This document shows positions 7,362 to 14,720 of a stretch of DNA of 17,475 bases, one piece after another; positions within the stretch are counted from its first letter, which is position 1, and each line of letters starts with the position of its first letter. The stretch spans positions 1-17,475 of the forward strand of contig CAZVRZ010000115.1 of the NCBI GenBank assembly GCA_964629965.1, written 5' to 3'. The position numbers and the translations under genes are program-made. Below the pieces are notes generated by a model. That model worked only from the letters and a program-made list of their open reading frames with translations. It had not been told where the DNA came from and did not search any database. Origin of the DNA: CAZVRZ01 sp964629965. GTDB lineage: Bacteria > Chloroflexota > Anaerolineae > Anaerolineales > UBA4823.

Positions 7362-8215
7362 GTATGATCACTGTAGAAAATCTTAACTTTACCTACGCGG
7401 GTGCAAACCTACCCGCGGTCAAGGGATTGCATTTTGAAATCCAGGCAGGTGAGATCTTTGGCTTCCTCGGGCCCAGCGGCGCAGGAAAATCTACAACCCA
7501 GAAGATCCTCATCAAACTGCTGCGTGATTTTTTGGGCGCAGTTCGCATCCTCGATCGCGACCTGCGCACCTGGGATAATTCATACTATGAGCAAGTCGGC
7601 GTCAGTTTTGAACTGCCCAATCACTATGGCAAACTGACCGCTCTCGAAAACCTGCGCTATTTTGGTCGTCTTTATCGGAACAATACCGTCCTGCCCGAAA
7701 CACTGCTGGAGATGGTTGGCCTAGCCGAGGATGGCAATCTGCTGGCCTCCCAATATTCCAAAGGTATGAAAATCCGCCTGAACCTGGCCCGCGCGCTGAT
7801 TCACAATCCTAAACTGCTCTTCCTCGACGAGCCTACTGCCGGCCTTGATCCGGTCAACGCGCGCCGGATCAAAGACCTGATCAAATCCCAAAAAGAGGCC
7901 GGACGAACGATCTTCCTGACCACCCATGACATGACGATTGCGGATGAGTTGTGCGATCGGGTCGCTTTTATTGTGGATGGGCAAATCAACCTGATTGATG
8001 CGCCGCGCACTCTCAAGCTCCAACATGGGCGCAAGGATGTGAGAGTGGAATACCTGGCCAACGACCACACCGAAACGCAAGAATTCCCACTCCAGGATTT
8101 GGCAGACAACCCTGCCTTTCTGGAAAGCCTGCGCCAGCCGGTGCAAACCATCCACACCCAAGAAGCAACGTTGGAGGATATCTTTATCAAGGTAACCGGG
8201 CGGAGTCTTGCATGA
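7358..8215 (+). CDS. ABC transporter ATPase, drug-export type
   Basis: The 285-residue nucleotide-binding subunit has Walker A GPSGAGKST (38-46), signature YSKGMKIRLNLARAL (133-147, SKGMK instead of the usual LSGGQ), Walker B LLFLDEPTAGLDP (153-165) and switch His in TTHD (H190). The Q-loop reads GVSFELPNHYGKLT, with Glu rather than Gln, as I recall for relatives of the mycobacterial fluoroquinolone exporter Rv2688c. ATP hydrolysis here would power the two permeases that follow. I chose ATG 7358, in ATGA overlap with the TetR stop, over an upstream in-frame GTG at 7349, because AAGGA is too close to that GTG. The next gene overlaps by four bases. Confidence 0.93.
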   Translation: MSMITVENLNFTYAGANLPAVKGLHFEIQAGEIFGFLGPSGAGKSTTQKILIKLLRDFLGAVRILDRDLRTWDNSYYEQVGVSFELPNHYGKLTALENLRYFGRLYRNNTVLPETLLEMVGLAEDGNLLASQYSKGMKIRLNLARALIHNPKLLFLDEPTAGLDPVNARRIKDLIKSQKEAGRTIFLTTHDMTIADELCDRVAFIVDGQINLIDAPRTLKLQHGRKDVRVEYLANDHTETQEFPLQDLADNPAFLESLRQPVQTIHTQEATLEDIFIKVTGRSLA

Positions 8216-8922
8216 TGCGCTTTCTGAATACCCTGCAATGGGATATCGTCCGCCAATACCGCAACGGGTTTTACTTTGTCTCGGCTTTTGTGGTTGTAGC
8301 GATGACGGTCTTGCTTCGCCAGCTCGGGAAAGTAGATTGGGCGGTCTGGTGGCCCCCCATCTTGCTGGAAAACCTGGTGATGAACGCTTTTTATTTTCTG
8401 GCTGGCATGGTACTGCTCGAAAAAGGAGAAGGCACGCTCGAAGCGCAGGTTGTCACGCCCCTGCGCGATTGGGAATACCTGCTCTCAAAAGTTGCCAGCC
8501 TGTTTGTGCTGTCTGCTATCGAATCCGTGGCGGTGATCGTTCTGGTCAGCGGGGCAGGCTTCAACTGGTTCTGGATGTTGTTGGGGATTGCTTTCTTTGT
8601 AGCCATCTATGCTCTGTATGGCTTTTTCGTGGTTTCGCGCTACGATAGCATTGCAGATTTCATCTTGCCGTCTGCTCTGTGGACGATAGGCTTTTCCCTG
8701 CCGCTGCTTTACTATTTTGATTTGTGGCAGCACTGGAGCCTGTACCTACACCCCATGCAAGCCCCTCTCCTTTTGATCCAGGCCGCATACCAGCCCGTTC
8801 AGGCCTGGCAGATCGCTTATGGCATTCTTTACTCCAGCTTGTGGGTGGCAGCCGGTTACCTGGTTAGCCAGCGTGCCTTTTACCGCTTTGTGGTGACCAA
8901 AGAAGGAGTTCGCAAAATATGA
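8212..8922 (+). CDS. ABC exporter permease subunit (fluoroquinolone-export-like), first
   Basis: The 236-residue protein has six hydrophobic segments. It begins with a cytoplasmic stretch NTLQWDIVRQYRNGFY typical of ABC-2-type permeases and carries LEKGEGTLEAQVVTPL after helix 2, a cytosolic coupling segment typical of this family. It overlaps the ATPase stop codon and the next permease start by four bases each, so subunit stoichiometry is probably set by translational coupling. The closest recalled family is the Rv2687c/Rv2686c type pair of Mycobacterium. Actual substrates are not predictable from sequence. Confidence 0.85.
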   Translation: MMRFLNTLQWDIVRQYRNGFYFVSAFVVVAMTVLLRQLGKVDWAVWWPPILLENLVMNAFYFLAGMVLLEKGEGTLEAQVVTPLRDWEYLLSKVASLFVLSAIESVAVIVLVSGAGFNWFWMLLGIAFFVAIYALYGFFVVSRYDSIADFILPSALWTIGFSLPLLYYFDLWQHWSLYLHPMQAPLLLIQAAYQPVQAWQIAYGILYSSLWVAAGYLVSQRAFYRFVVTKEGVRKI

Positions 8923-9662
8923 ACACCATCCAAGCTCTGCGTGCTCTGGGACCGATTGACATTCGCAGTGTGCGCCGCGATAGTGCGCTGTCTTGGATGA
9001 TTTTCCTCCCCATCGTCAGCGCTTTCATATTGCGTTGGAGTATACCGCCGCTCACTGCGCGCATCCTTGAACGCTATGATTTCAATCTAGAGCCCTACTA
9101 TCCCGTCATGTTGGCTTACTTCTTTGTCATCATGGCGCCGGTGACATTTGCTGTGCTGATCGGTTTTCTCCTGTTGGATGAGAAAGATGATAAAACTCTG
9201 ACTGCCTTGCAAGTGACGCCGCTCTCTCTGAATGCCTATCTTGCCTATCGCATCACCATCCCGGTGCTGCTGACTTTTGTGATGATGTTTGTGCTTTTTC
9301 CTGTTTCCGGGTTAGATGATCTTCCCCTGCAAGATATTTTCATGATTGCCGTTGCTGCCGCGCCGCTCTCACCGATGTTTGCCCTGTTTTTGGCATCGTT
9401 TGCGCAGAACAAAGTGCAGGGCTTTGCCCTGATGAAGTTGGTTGGCTTTGTGTTGTTCGTTCCGGTTTTTGCCTATTTCACGCAACCTGGTTGGGAACTG
9501 GCTTTTGGATTGATTCCAACCTACTGGCCGATGAAAGCTTACTGGTTGTTGACCAGCGGTCAAATAGAGAGCGTTTGGCTGTATATCCTGGTGGCAGTGC
9601 TTTACCAATCTGCTCTCACCGCCCTCTTTGCCAGGCGCTTCAACATATCTATGCTGCGCTAA
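8919..9662 (+). CDS. ABC exporter permease subunit (fluoroquinolone-export-like), second
   Basis: The 247-residue six-helix protein starts with MNTIQALRALGPIDIRSVRRDS and carries LLDEKDDKTLTALQVTPLSL between helices 2 and 3. This parallels the EKGEGTLEAQVVTPL of the preceding permease, so the two are paralogous halves of one heteromeric channel. Its ATG overlaps the previous stop, and GAAGGAG lies a few bases upstream. It is the last gene of the operon; an opposite-strand gene follows 56 bases later. Confidence 0.85.
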   Translation: MNTIQALRALGPIDIRSVRRDSALSWMIFLPIVSAFILRWSIPPLTARILERYDFNLEPYYPVMLAYFFVIMAPVTFAVLIGFLLLDEKDDKTLTALQVTPLSLNAYLAYRITIPVLLTFVMMFVLFPVSGLDDLPLQDIFMIAVAAAPLSPMFALFLASFAQNKVQGFALMKLVGFVLFVPVFAYFTQPGWELAFGLIPTYWPMKAYWLLTSGQIESVWLYILVAVLYQSALTALFARRFNISMLR

Positions 9663-9670
9663 AATCGTCA

Positions 9671-9707
9671 GGCATACTTACGTTCCCTGCAGGGAGCCAG
9701 CGATGCC
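9671..9707. terminator. Possible terminator between convergent operons
   Basis: In the 56 bases between the two convergent stop codons there is a perfect 12-base palindrome TCCCTGCAGGGA (9684-9695), flanked by outer arms GGCAT (9671-9675) and ATGCC (9703-9707). The structure could stop transcription from both sides, but no T tract follows it, so this is a weak call. Confidence 0.35.
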
Positions 9708-9718
9708 CAGGGTGCCGC

Positions 9719-10051
9719 TTATGATTTAGATCGCTTTCCGTACCAAAAGCGCTGCCAGTCCCCGCCGCTGGTCTGTAGGGCGATGAGAGTGTAAAGTGCA
9801 CCAGCCCAAAAGCCCAATACCATCATCAGGATCACCCAAACAACCGAGGGAAGCAGCGCTTTTTCGCGGAATACGATCCAGCTTGAGAAGAGGGTAAAAC
9901 CGACGTACAGGTCTACCAACGAGACAATTCCCCAGGGCATGGACAGCAGTTTGGCTCCCTCGGCTGCAAAATCCCCTATTGTAAAGCCATAAATCAGGAT
10001 GCTGGTCATGGCAAGCAAGCCGGCCAAAGCAATCAGTTTAGCGATTTTCAT
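9719..10051 (-). CDS. DUF1475 family membrane protein
   Basis: The 110-residue product has about three to four helices. I recognise the DUF1475 pattern: LIYGFTIGDFAAEGAKLL, PWGIVSLVDLYVGF, REKALLPSVVWVILMM, and the C-terminal GALYTLIALQTSGGDWQRFW. The function of this family is unknown. AAGGAAAC precedes the ATG at 10051. It is the last gene of the five-gene minus-strand block, 12 bases after the peroxiredoxin-like gene, so it is expected to share that block's promoter at about 13150. Confidence 0.82.
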   Translation of the reverse strand: MKIAKLIALAGLLAMTSILIYGFTIGDFAAEGAKLLSMPWGIVSLVDLYVGFTLFSSWIVFREKALLPSVVWVILMMVLGFWAGALYTLIALQTSGGDWQRFWYGKRSKS

Positions 10052-10063
10052 GGTTGTTTCCTT

Positions 10064-10534
10064 CTATTGTTCTTTTAACTGATCCAGCAAACCAAACAGT
10101 TCGGAATTTTCAGGGATATCGAACATGGCGTGCCCGTAATGCACAAAACGGGCCATGCCGTTTTTATCCACGATCACCTGGGCGGGCATACGTCCTAACT
10201 TAAATAGATTGACTTCCTGACCATACAGTTTGAGCACGCTGGCTTTCGGGTCTGGCAGGCCGGTGAAGGGGAGATCATTTTTCTGGAAATAGTCGGCAAA
10301 AGCTTTGGCGTTTTCAGGGCCGATCACAATTACCTGGGCCTGGCGTTTGACAAATTCTGAATAGTCCTGGCGCAACTGCGCCATATGCTTTTGGCAGAAT
10401 GGTCACTGGAAGGTGCGGTTGAATACGAGCAGTACATGCGATTTGCCGTGAAAGTCGGACAAACGCACCATTTCACCCTTGAAATTTAGCAGGGCGAAAT
10501 CGGGAGCCGGGGTGTTGATTGAAACTTTTGACAT
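10064..10534 (-). CDS. Peroxiredoxin-like (AhpC/TSA) protein, probable selenoprotein with UxxC
   Basis: Reading from ATG 10534 (AGGAGG six bases upstream) gives a thioredoxin-fold peroxiredoxin-like protein of 156 residues: SINTPAPDFALLNFKGE, LSDFHGKSHVLLVFNRTFQ, then an in-frame TGA (10403-10405, residue 44), then PFCQKHMAQLRQDYSEF and the normal C-terminal fold to 10064. Homologues of this AhpC/TSA branch have CPFC at this spot, so the TGA replaces exactly the first, catalytic Cys of the CxxC; C47 is the resolving partner. A hairpin of bacterial SECIS type follows the TGA. I therefore read it as selenocysteine, reducing peroxides or disulphides in the cytosol. The alternatives are a Cys-to-stop mutation or a base-call error, which would make it a pseudogene or a 106-aa fragment from ATG 10384. 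It lies 10 bases after the hydrolase gene in the same operon. Confidence 0.72.
10368..10383 (-). promoter_or_regulatory. Candidate bacterial SECIS hairpin
   Basis: On the minus-strand mRNA, 19 bases after the in-frame UGA, a perfect 6-bp stem UGGCGC/GCGCCA closes the loop AGUU. The loop lies 25 bases past the UGA, within the range known for bacterial SECIS elements. It also has a G in its first two positions followed by U, as required for SelB recognition in Escherichia coli fdhF. The stem is short, and the codons it uses also encode conserved residues (AQLRQ), so chance cannot be excluded. Confidence 0.55.
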
Positions 10535-10544
10535 GCTATACCTC

Positions 10545-11510
10545 CTAAGGATACGATGTACTTAAGAAATCGTTGACTGCCTGCATGAACGCCGCAGGCT
10601 GCTCTTCGTGTGGCACATGCCCGGCATCAGGAATTATAACCAGCGCGGCCGAGCGCATCTCGCCGGCCAGCCGGACACTGTCGGCGGTTGGTACAATCCG
10701 GTCGTCAGCGCCGGTGATCACCAGCACCGGCTGGATGAATTCATCCAGGCGCTCCGCCAATCCAGATGGACGGCTGGCCAGGGTAAATTCCCACAGCGCT
10801 TTGTCCCAATTCTCGGCCTGGAGCGGTTTTTTGTACATCTCCAGGATCGTGGGAGAGAGCAGAGCCGGGTTGTACCAGGCCGTCTCGACCATCTCCGGGC
10901 CACGCACCTGGATCTGGCGCACCAACAACGGCCCGATGCGGCGCATTTGAGGCGTGGTGAGCAGCGGGCGCACCCATCCCGGCGCACCGCCGCCATACAC
11001 TGCCGGGTCCACCAGGATCAGCGCTGCCACCCGCTCGGGATAAGCCAGGGCGGTTTGCATGGATACCGTGCCGCCGGCCGAATTACCCACCAGGATGGCT
11101 TGCTCAACCTCAAGGTGATCCAGCAGGCCGATAAGCAGTTCCACCTGGGCTTCGGGGCCGTAAGGGTTTTGTCCTTGCCAGGTGAGCGGGCGCTCCGTCA
11201 GCCCAAATGCCGGGCGATCGTAGGCGATCACCCGCCCCAGCCGGCTGAATGGCTCCATTACCGAGTGCCAGGAGTACAGGCTGGCGCCAAAGCCGTGCAG
11301 TAGTACAAACACCGGCGCGCCCTGGCCGGCCATCTTCACATGGACTTCCAGCCCGTTAATCTCGATGAACTGGCTGTCGGCATCAGCCAACGCTTGTGGC
11401 GGCTGGGTGCCTGCCAACTGTGGCACGGGCACCAGGAACGGCCCGGCCAGTATAATGGCCAGCCCGCCTGCCAGGATGGCCAGCCCGGCGCGCCCGATGC
11501 GCCGTCTCAT
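10545..11510 (-). CDS. Membrane-anchored alpha/beta hydrolase
   Basis: The 321-residue protein starts with a basic stretch (MRRRIGR) and a signal-anchor helix (about 8-28), so the catalytic domain should face outside. The alpha/beta-hydrolase fold then follows: oxyanion region LLHGFGASLYSW, YDRPAFGLTERP, nucleophile elbow GNSAGG (S144), acid in ITGADDRIVP (D269 or D270) and catalytic His in DAGHVPHEEQP (H298). Substrate is unknown; esterases, lipases and dehalogenase-like enzymes share this layout. I chose ATG 11510 because a perfect AGGAGG sits six bases upstream; the longer frame from 11543 has no ribosome site. Its stop lies inside the Shine-Dalgarno of the peroxiredoxin-like gene, so the two are coupled. 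Confidence 0.87.
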   Translation of the reverse strand: MRRRIGRAGLAILAGGLAIILAGPFLVPVPQLAGTQPPQALADADSQFIEINGLEVHVKMAGQGAPVFVLLHGFGASLYSWHSVMEPFSRLGRVIAYDRPAFGLTERPLTWQGQNPYGPEAQVELLIGLLDHLEVEQAILVGNSAGGTVSMQTALAYPERVAALILVDPAVYGGGAPGWVRPLLTTPQMRRIGPLLVRQIQVRGPEMVETAWYNPALLSPTILEMYKKPLQAENWDKALWEFTLASRPSGLAERLDEFIQPVLVITGADDRIVPTADSVRLAGEMRSAALVIIPDAGHVPHEEQPAAFMQAVNDFLSTSYP

Positions 11511-11605
11511 ATAGCGCCTCCTGGATCGCGGCTGGACTGGCATGTGAAAAATGCCGCGACCGGTATCGGTGTAAACTGCTCGTAGTGTCGCAGCGCGCCT
11601 TTCAT
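11507..11605 (-). CDS. Doubtful 32-aa leader ORF before the hydrolase
   Basis: Between the PPOX-type gene and the hydrolase, an ATG at 11605 opens a 32-codon frame (starting MKGALRHYEQFTPIPVAAFF) whose TGA overlaps the hydrolase ATG in ATGA fashion. Its ribosome site is weak and no homologue is recognised. It may simply be an open spacer or serve in translational coupling. Confidence 0.2.
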   Translation of the reverse strand: MKGALRHYEQFTPIPVAAFFTCQSSRDPGGAI

Positions 11606-11606
11606 T

Positions 11607-11984
11607 TCATTCTCTCAGTGTAATTTTCAAAATCGTGTCTTTGCGGCCCTGCAACGCGGAAACTAGTCCAAACATTTTTTTCAACAGGCCGTATTTCTTG
11701 TCAAGCAGGCGGTTGACCTGGCGGTCGGTCGCCTCGTCTTTGATCTCACGGGCAAGCGCAGGCACCCACTCGCCCAGCAAAGCGCCGTCTGCCTTGCAGG
11801 GAGTAATGTTGACGTGCGGGTTGTTGTGGATGCGCTTTACTTTGCCCGAGTTGGCCACCGTGCGCACGTAGAGCGTTTCGCCCTCCTGCACGAACCATAC
11901 CGGGGTTTTGACACCCACACCGCTTTTGCGGAAGGTTTCCAGGTTGAGGTATTTTTGCCGGTGGAATGTATCTAATGTTGTCAT
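11607..11984 (-). CDS. PPOX-class flavin/F420-dependent protein
   Basis: The 125-residue product fits the small split-barrel family of pyridoxamine-phosphate-oxidase-like F420- or flavin-dependent proteins. Features are KTPVWFVQEGETLYVRTVANSGKVKRI, the paired strands lining the cofactor site, then RIHNNPHVNITPCKADG and a short helical tail ending in ILKITLRE. Typical roles are reduction of unsaturated or quinone-like compounds with F420H2 or FMN, or biliverdin binding. The cofactor cannot be settled by eye. The start at 11984 has only a weak GAGAAGAA upstream. It begins 11 bases after the M50 protease stop, so it is the second gene of the operon. Confidence 0.82.
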   Translation of the reverse strand: MTTLDTFHRQKYLNLETFRKSGVGVKTPVWFVQEGETLYVRTVANSGKVKRIHNNPHVNITPCKADGALLGEWVPALAREIKDEATDRQVNRLLDKKYGLLKKMFGLVSALQGRKDTILKITLRE

Positions 11985-11995
11985 TGGTTTCTTCT

Positions 11996-13102
11996 CTATT
12001 GTGCAAAACTTTGCCGCTGTCGGGGAGCCTGGCGCATGACGGACTGGATCATCAAGAATTCGCCAACGTTATCTGCGGTGAGCAAGCCCACCAACCGGCC
12101 ATTTTCGGTTACTGGCATGGTGTGGCAACCGCAGGTTTGCAAGCGGGCAAAGGCCAGCTCGAGCATTTCGTTGGTTTCTGCCACTTGAAAATCACGATCC
12201 ATGATGGCTGCAATGGGTACGCCTCGATCTTGTTGTGAAAGAGCCGCCAAAATTTCTTTCCGTGTCAGCACTCCAATCACCTTGTCATTTTCCACAACCG
12301 GAAAGTCCGTCTGCGATCCAGCCAGGATCAATTCGACGGCCCGGCTAAGTGTCTCCTGCGGCGCAAGAGATTGGTAGTCGGTGATGGTGACTTGCCCAAC
12401 TGGAATGCCGCCCAAGGCGGTTTTCATCTGCACCATCGAAGCTTCCTGCCCTGCACCGATCCAGACGAAGAAAGCGATGAACAGCAGGAAGGGATTGGTA
12501 AAGAGTCCGATGAACCCAAAAATCAGTGCCATCCCCTGTCCGATCGACGCCGCGATCTGCGTGGCGCGTGTGTATTCCATGCGCAAAGCCAGTGACGCCC
12601 GCAGCACGCGCCCGCCATCCATTGGAAAGGCCGGGATCAGATTGAACAACACCAGCGTAACGTTGACCAGCAGCAGCCGTTGGATGAAAGATCCGCCGGT
12701 CAAGCTCAGATTGGCAAGCGGTTGCAAAGCATTGGAGAAGATCAACCAGGCGAATAATATCGCCGCGATGAAAACGTTGACCGCCGGACCGGCCAACGAG
12801 ACCCACAATTCCTGGATCGGCTTATCGGGCATGCGTTCCAGGCGGGCCACACCGCCAATGGGGTACAGGGTGATGTCGCGAGTCTTGATGCCATAGCGCC
12901 GGGCCGTCAGAGCGTGCCCATATTCATGCAGCACCACGCAGCCAAACAAGAGCAATGTGAATAGGATGCCTTCCAGCGTGCCGGCCAGGGTGCCGGTTTG
13001 CTGCCAGTAACTGAAGCCAACCCAGCCGATGATCAGCAGGAACGTGGCATGCATGAATACATCGATTCCTGCAAATGTGCCTAATTTCCAAGACCATTTC
13101 AT
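11996..13102 (-). CDS. M50 site-2-protease-like membrane metalloprotease with CBS pair
   Basis: The 368-residue protein has an M50B protease core in the membrane: zinc motif HEYGH (59-63) followed by ALTARRYGI, and the second motif NLIPAFPMDGGRVLRA with D162 as the third zinc ligand. Two CBS modules follow (about 240-290 and 300-352), which in relatives bind adenine nucleotides or SAM and may gate the protease. Site-2 proteases cut membrane-bound anti-sigma factors and other single-pass proteins; no anti-sigma gene is nearby. GAGGAGG precedes ATG 13102. It is the first gene of the five-gene block and lies directly downstream of the 11-bp repeat promoter at 13119-13151. Confidence 0.92.
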   Translation of the reverse strand: MKWSWKLGTFAGIDVFMHATFLLIIGWVGFSYWQQTGTLAGTLEGILFTLLLFGCVVLHEYGHALTARRYGIKTRDITLYPIGGVARLERMPDKPIQELWVSLAGPAVNVFIAAILFAWLIFSNALQPLANLSLTGGSFIQRLLLVNVTLVLFNLIPAFPMDGGRVLRASLALRMEYTRATQIAASIGQGMALIFGFIGLFTNPFLLFIAFFVWIGAGQEASMVQMKTALGGIPVGQVTITDYQSLAPQETLSRAVELILAGSQTDFPVVENDKVIGVLTRKEILAALSQQDRGVPIAAIMDRDFQVAETNEMLELAFARLQTCGCHTMPVTENGRLVGLLTADNVGEFLMIQSVMRQAPRQRQSFAQ

Positions 13103-13118
13103 GACAACCTCCTCGGTG

Positions 13119-13151
13119 TATTATCGACAATATATGTACAATAATTATACA
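13119..13151 (-). promoter_or_regulatory. Promoter with three 11-bp repeats, CarH/LitR-like operator
   Basis: On the minus strand, three consecutive 11-mers read TGTATAATTAT, TGTACATATAT and TGTCGATAATA. The -10 TATAAT (13144-13149) is bases 3-8 of the first repeat; no good -35 is visible 17-18 bases upstream. The ribosome site of the M50 gene follows within 10 bases of the last repeat. The repeat form TnTACA at 11-bp steps matches the operator layout known for CarH-type B12 photoreceptors. Nearly the same arrangement precedes the heliorhodopsin gene in this window. Confidence 0.65.
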
Positions 13152-13200
13152 ATATAAGTTGACATTATGATTAATATGCTGTGAGTTGGAGATTGGGCTG

Positions 13201-13230
13201 AGGTGAGAAATAGGTCTCCTCATTTCACCT
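13201..13230 (-). terminator. Possible hairpin after the flavocytochrome operon
   Basis: AGGTGA (13201-13206) and TCACCT (13225-13230) form a 6-bp stem that can be extended by two A-T pairs past a bulge, 16 bases after the stop of the 30-aa peptide. No T tract follows, so termination is uncertain. Confidence 0.3.
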
Positions 13231-13245
13231 GGTCGTTTTCCGTCT

Positions 13246-13338
13246 CTATAGGCTTTGAAGCAGTGCAAATATCAATGCTAATATCAGTGCTGCGGCACCC
13301 ATTCCAATAGCTAGCCAGGTGGAGAATCTTTGGCGCAT
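13246..13338 (-). CDS. 30-aa single-helix membrane peptide
   Basis: ATG 13338 follows a perfect AGGAGG by five bases. The frame encodes MRQRFSTWLAIGMGAAALIL and a further ten residues ending ALLQSL: a short basic amphipathic start, then one helix of about 20 residues. Its ribosome site overlaps the stop codon region of the flavocytochrome gene, 11 bases away, so the two are coupled. Size and layout resemble small accessory subunits or regulators of membrane redox enzymes, but I recognise no family. Confidence 0.6.
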   Translation of the reverse strand: MRQRFSTWLAIGMGAAALILALIFALLQSL

Positions 13339-13348
13339 GTTTGCCTCC

Positions 13349-14680
13349 TCATACAAGGTCGAAGCGCTCGGAGTGGAAATCCCCGAATGGAACACCCAGT
13401 TGGGTCAGGGCATTCTCTACCGCGTTGATCATCGGCTGTGGACCGCAAATGAAAATTTCTATAGTGTTTCGTTTGCTGGTCTTGGGCAGATGGCGCTCCA
13501 AGATGGCCCGGGTGACGAACCCTGTCTCTCCGCTCCAGTTCGTTGGGGGCACTTCCAACACATGCACCAGGTTCAGGTGGAGTTTATCTTTTAGCGTGCC
13601 AAGTTCTTCGCGGAAGATGACAGAATCCCACTCCTTATTGGCGTATAGAAGCGTGACGGGGCGCTTGTCGCCACGCTCGGCCATCGTGCGCAGCATGCTC
13701 ATCGTGGGGGTGATGCCCACACCGCCGGCAATAAAAACAAACTGCTCGGCATGGGTATGCCGATCAATGCTAAAGTGGCCGAACGGCCCATCTACATACA
13801 CCCTCTGGCCTGGCTGCAAGTCCTTGATCTGCCGGGTAAAATCTCCCAATTCCTTAATTGTAAAGGTGAGACGGTCGGGTTCGCTGGCGCTGGAAGAGAA
13901 CGAGAAGGGATGTTCGGCCTCTGCAAAAGGAGAACTCAAGACAGTGATCCAGGCAAATTGCCCGGGCATGAATTTCAGCCCTCTGTGCCCAACGGGCCGT
14001 GCCGTCAGGCTCCAGGCATTACCTCGCTCTGGGGTAACGCTTTCCACCTCATAGGGTCGTTGCAATAGCAAGATCGGCTTGATGATGCGCACGTAGATCA
14101 GCAAGCCGATCCAAAAGATGCCATAGGTGACCCATAAGGCCTGCTTCCAGGGGGTGTTCAAGTAATGGCGGGCCATCACTACATGGCTGACCGCCAGCAC
14201 GATCACCAGGCTTGCCAGGATGCCATGCCAGATCCGCCAGTTGGTATATTCGATTTTCAGCGACTTGTGCCAAACCGAGGCGCCGATCAGTAACAGCAGC
14301 AATACCACGGCGGTCACTCCGGCTCGGGCACGCCAGGGGGCTGAAAACAGGTTTAACAAGGTCAGCGTAGCGGGTGAGAACACAAAGAGAAGCAGCGGGT
14401 GAGCCAGAATCATTGCCAGGGCCACGAATGATATCTGACGGTGAAAGTGATAGACGATATCTGCGCCGTAAGGCGCCTTAAGCCATTTGAAGCGAGCGGT
14501 CAATACAAACTGCAAGGCCATCATTGCCAGTCCAGCAAAGCCCAAGGCTACCGAGAGCTCGCGCCAAAATTCTCGCCCTTCTGGCACTGGACCGATCAGC
14601 AATATTACCAACGGTGCGCTGACCAGCACCAGGTAGATCAAGATCCACAAGATCCCCTGAACAATGTGATTATTTTTCAT
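13349..14680 (-). CDS. Ferric-reductase/NADPH-oxidase-like di-heme flavocytochrome
   Basis: The 443-residue protein joins a six-helix ferric-reductase-like membrane domain to a ferredoxin-NADP-reductase module. H80/H94 and H152/H166 are two His pairs each 14 apart on successive helices, the spacing that holds two b hemes in NOX and FRE enzymes. Cytosolic motifs follow: HPFSFSSS (257-264, FAD site), DGPFG, GGVGITP (319-325, NAD(P)H pyrophosphate) and CGPQPM near the C-terminus. It should pass electrons from NAD(P)H through FAD and hemes across the membrane to ferric iron, oxygen or another acceptor; which one cannot be told. GAGG precedes ATG 14680. It is flanked by a twin-CBS gene and the 30-aa peptide. 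Confidence 0.9.
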   Translation of the reverse strand: MKNNHIVQGILWILIYLVLVSAPLVILLIGPVPEGREFWRELSVALGFAGLAMMALQFVLTARFKWLKAPYGADIVYHFHRQISFVALAMILAHPLLLFVFSPATLTLLNLFSAPWRARAGVTAVVLLLLLIGASVWHKSLKIEYTNWRIWHGILASLVIVLAVSHVVMARHYLNTPWKQALWVTYGIFWIGLLIYVRIIKPILLLQRPYEVESVTPERGNAWSLTARPVGHRGLKFMPGQFAWITVLSSPFAEAEHPFSFSSSASEPDRLTFTIKELGDFTRQIKDLQPGQRVYVDGPFGHFSIDRHTHAEQFVFIAGGVGITPTMSMLRTMAERGDKRPVTLLYANKEWDSVIFREELGTLKDKLHLNLVHVLEVPPTNWSGETGFVTRAILERHLPKTSKRNTIEIFICGPQPMINAVENALTQLGVPFGDFHSERFDLV

Positions 14681-14720
14681 TGCCCGACCTCGCTAATGAA
14701 ATTTACCCTCGCAGATATGG

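Noticed and set aside
10064..10384. Taking the peroxiredoxin-like gene as a 106-aa protein starting at ATG 10384
   Set aside because: The upstream frame holds the conserved N-terminal fold with a perfect Shine-Dalgarno, while the internal ATG has no ribosome site and would lose the active-site loop.
12381..12896. 171-aa plus-strand frame opposite the M50 protease
   Set aside because: Antisense shadow of a gene with clear catalytic motifs; no family resemblance.
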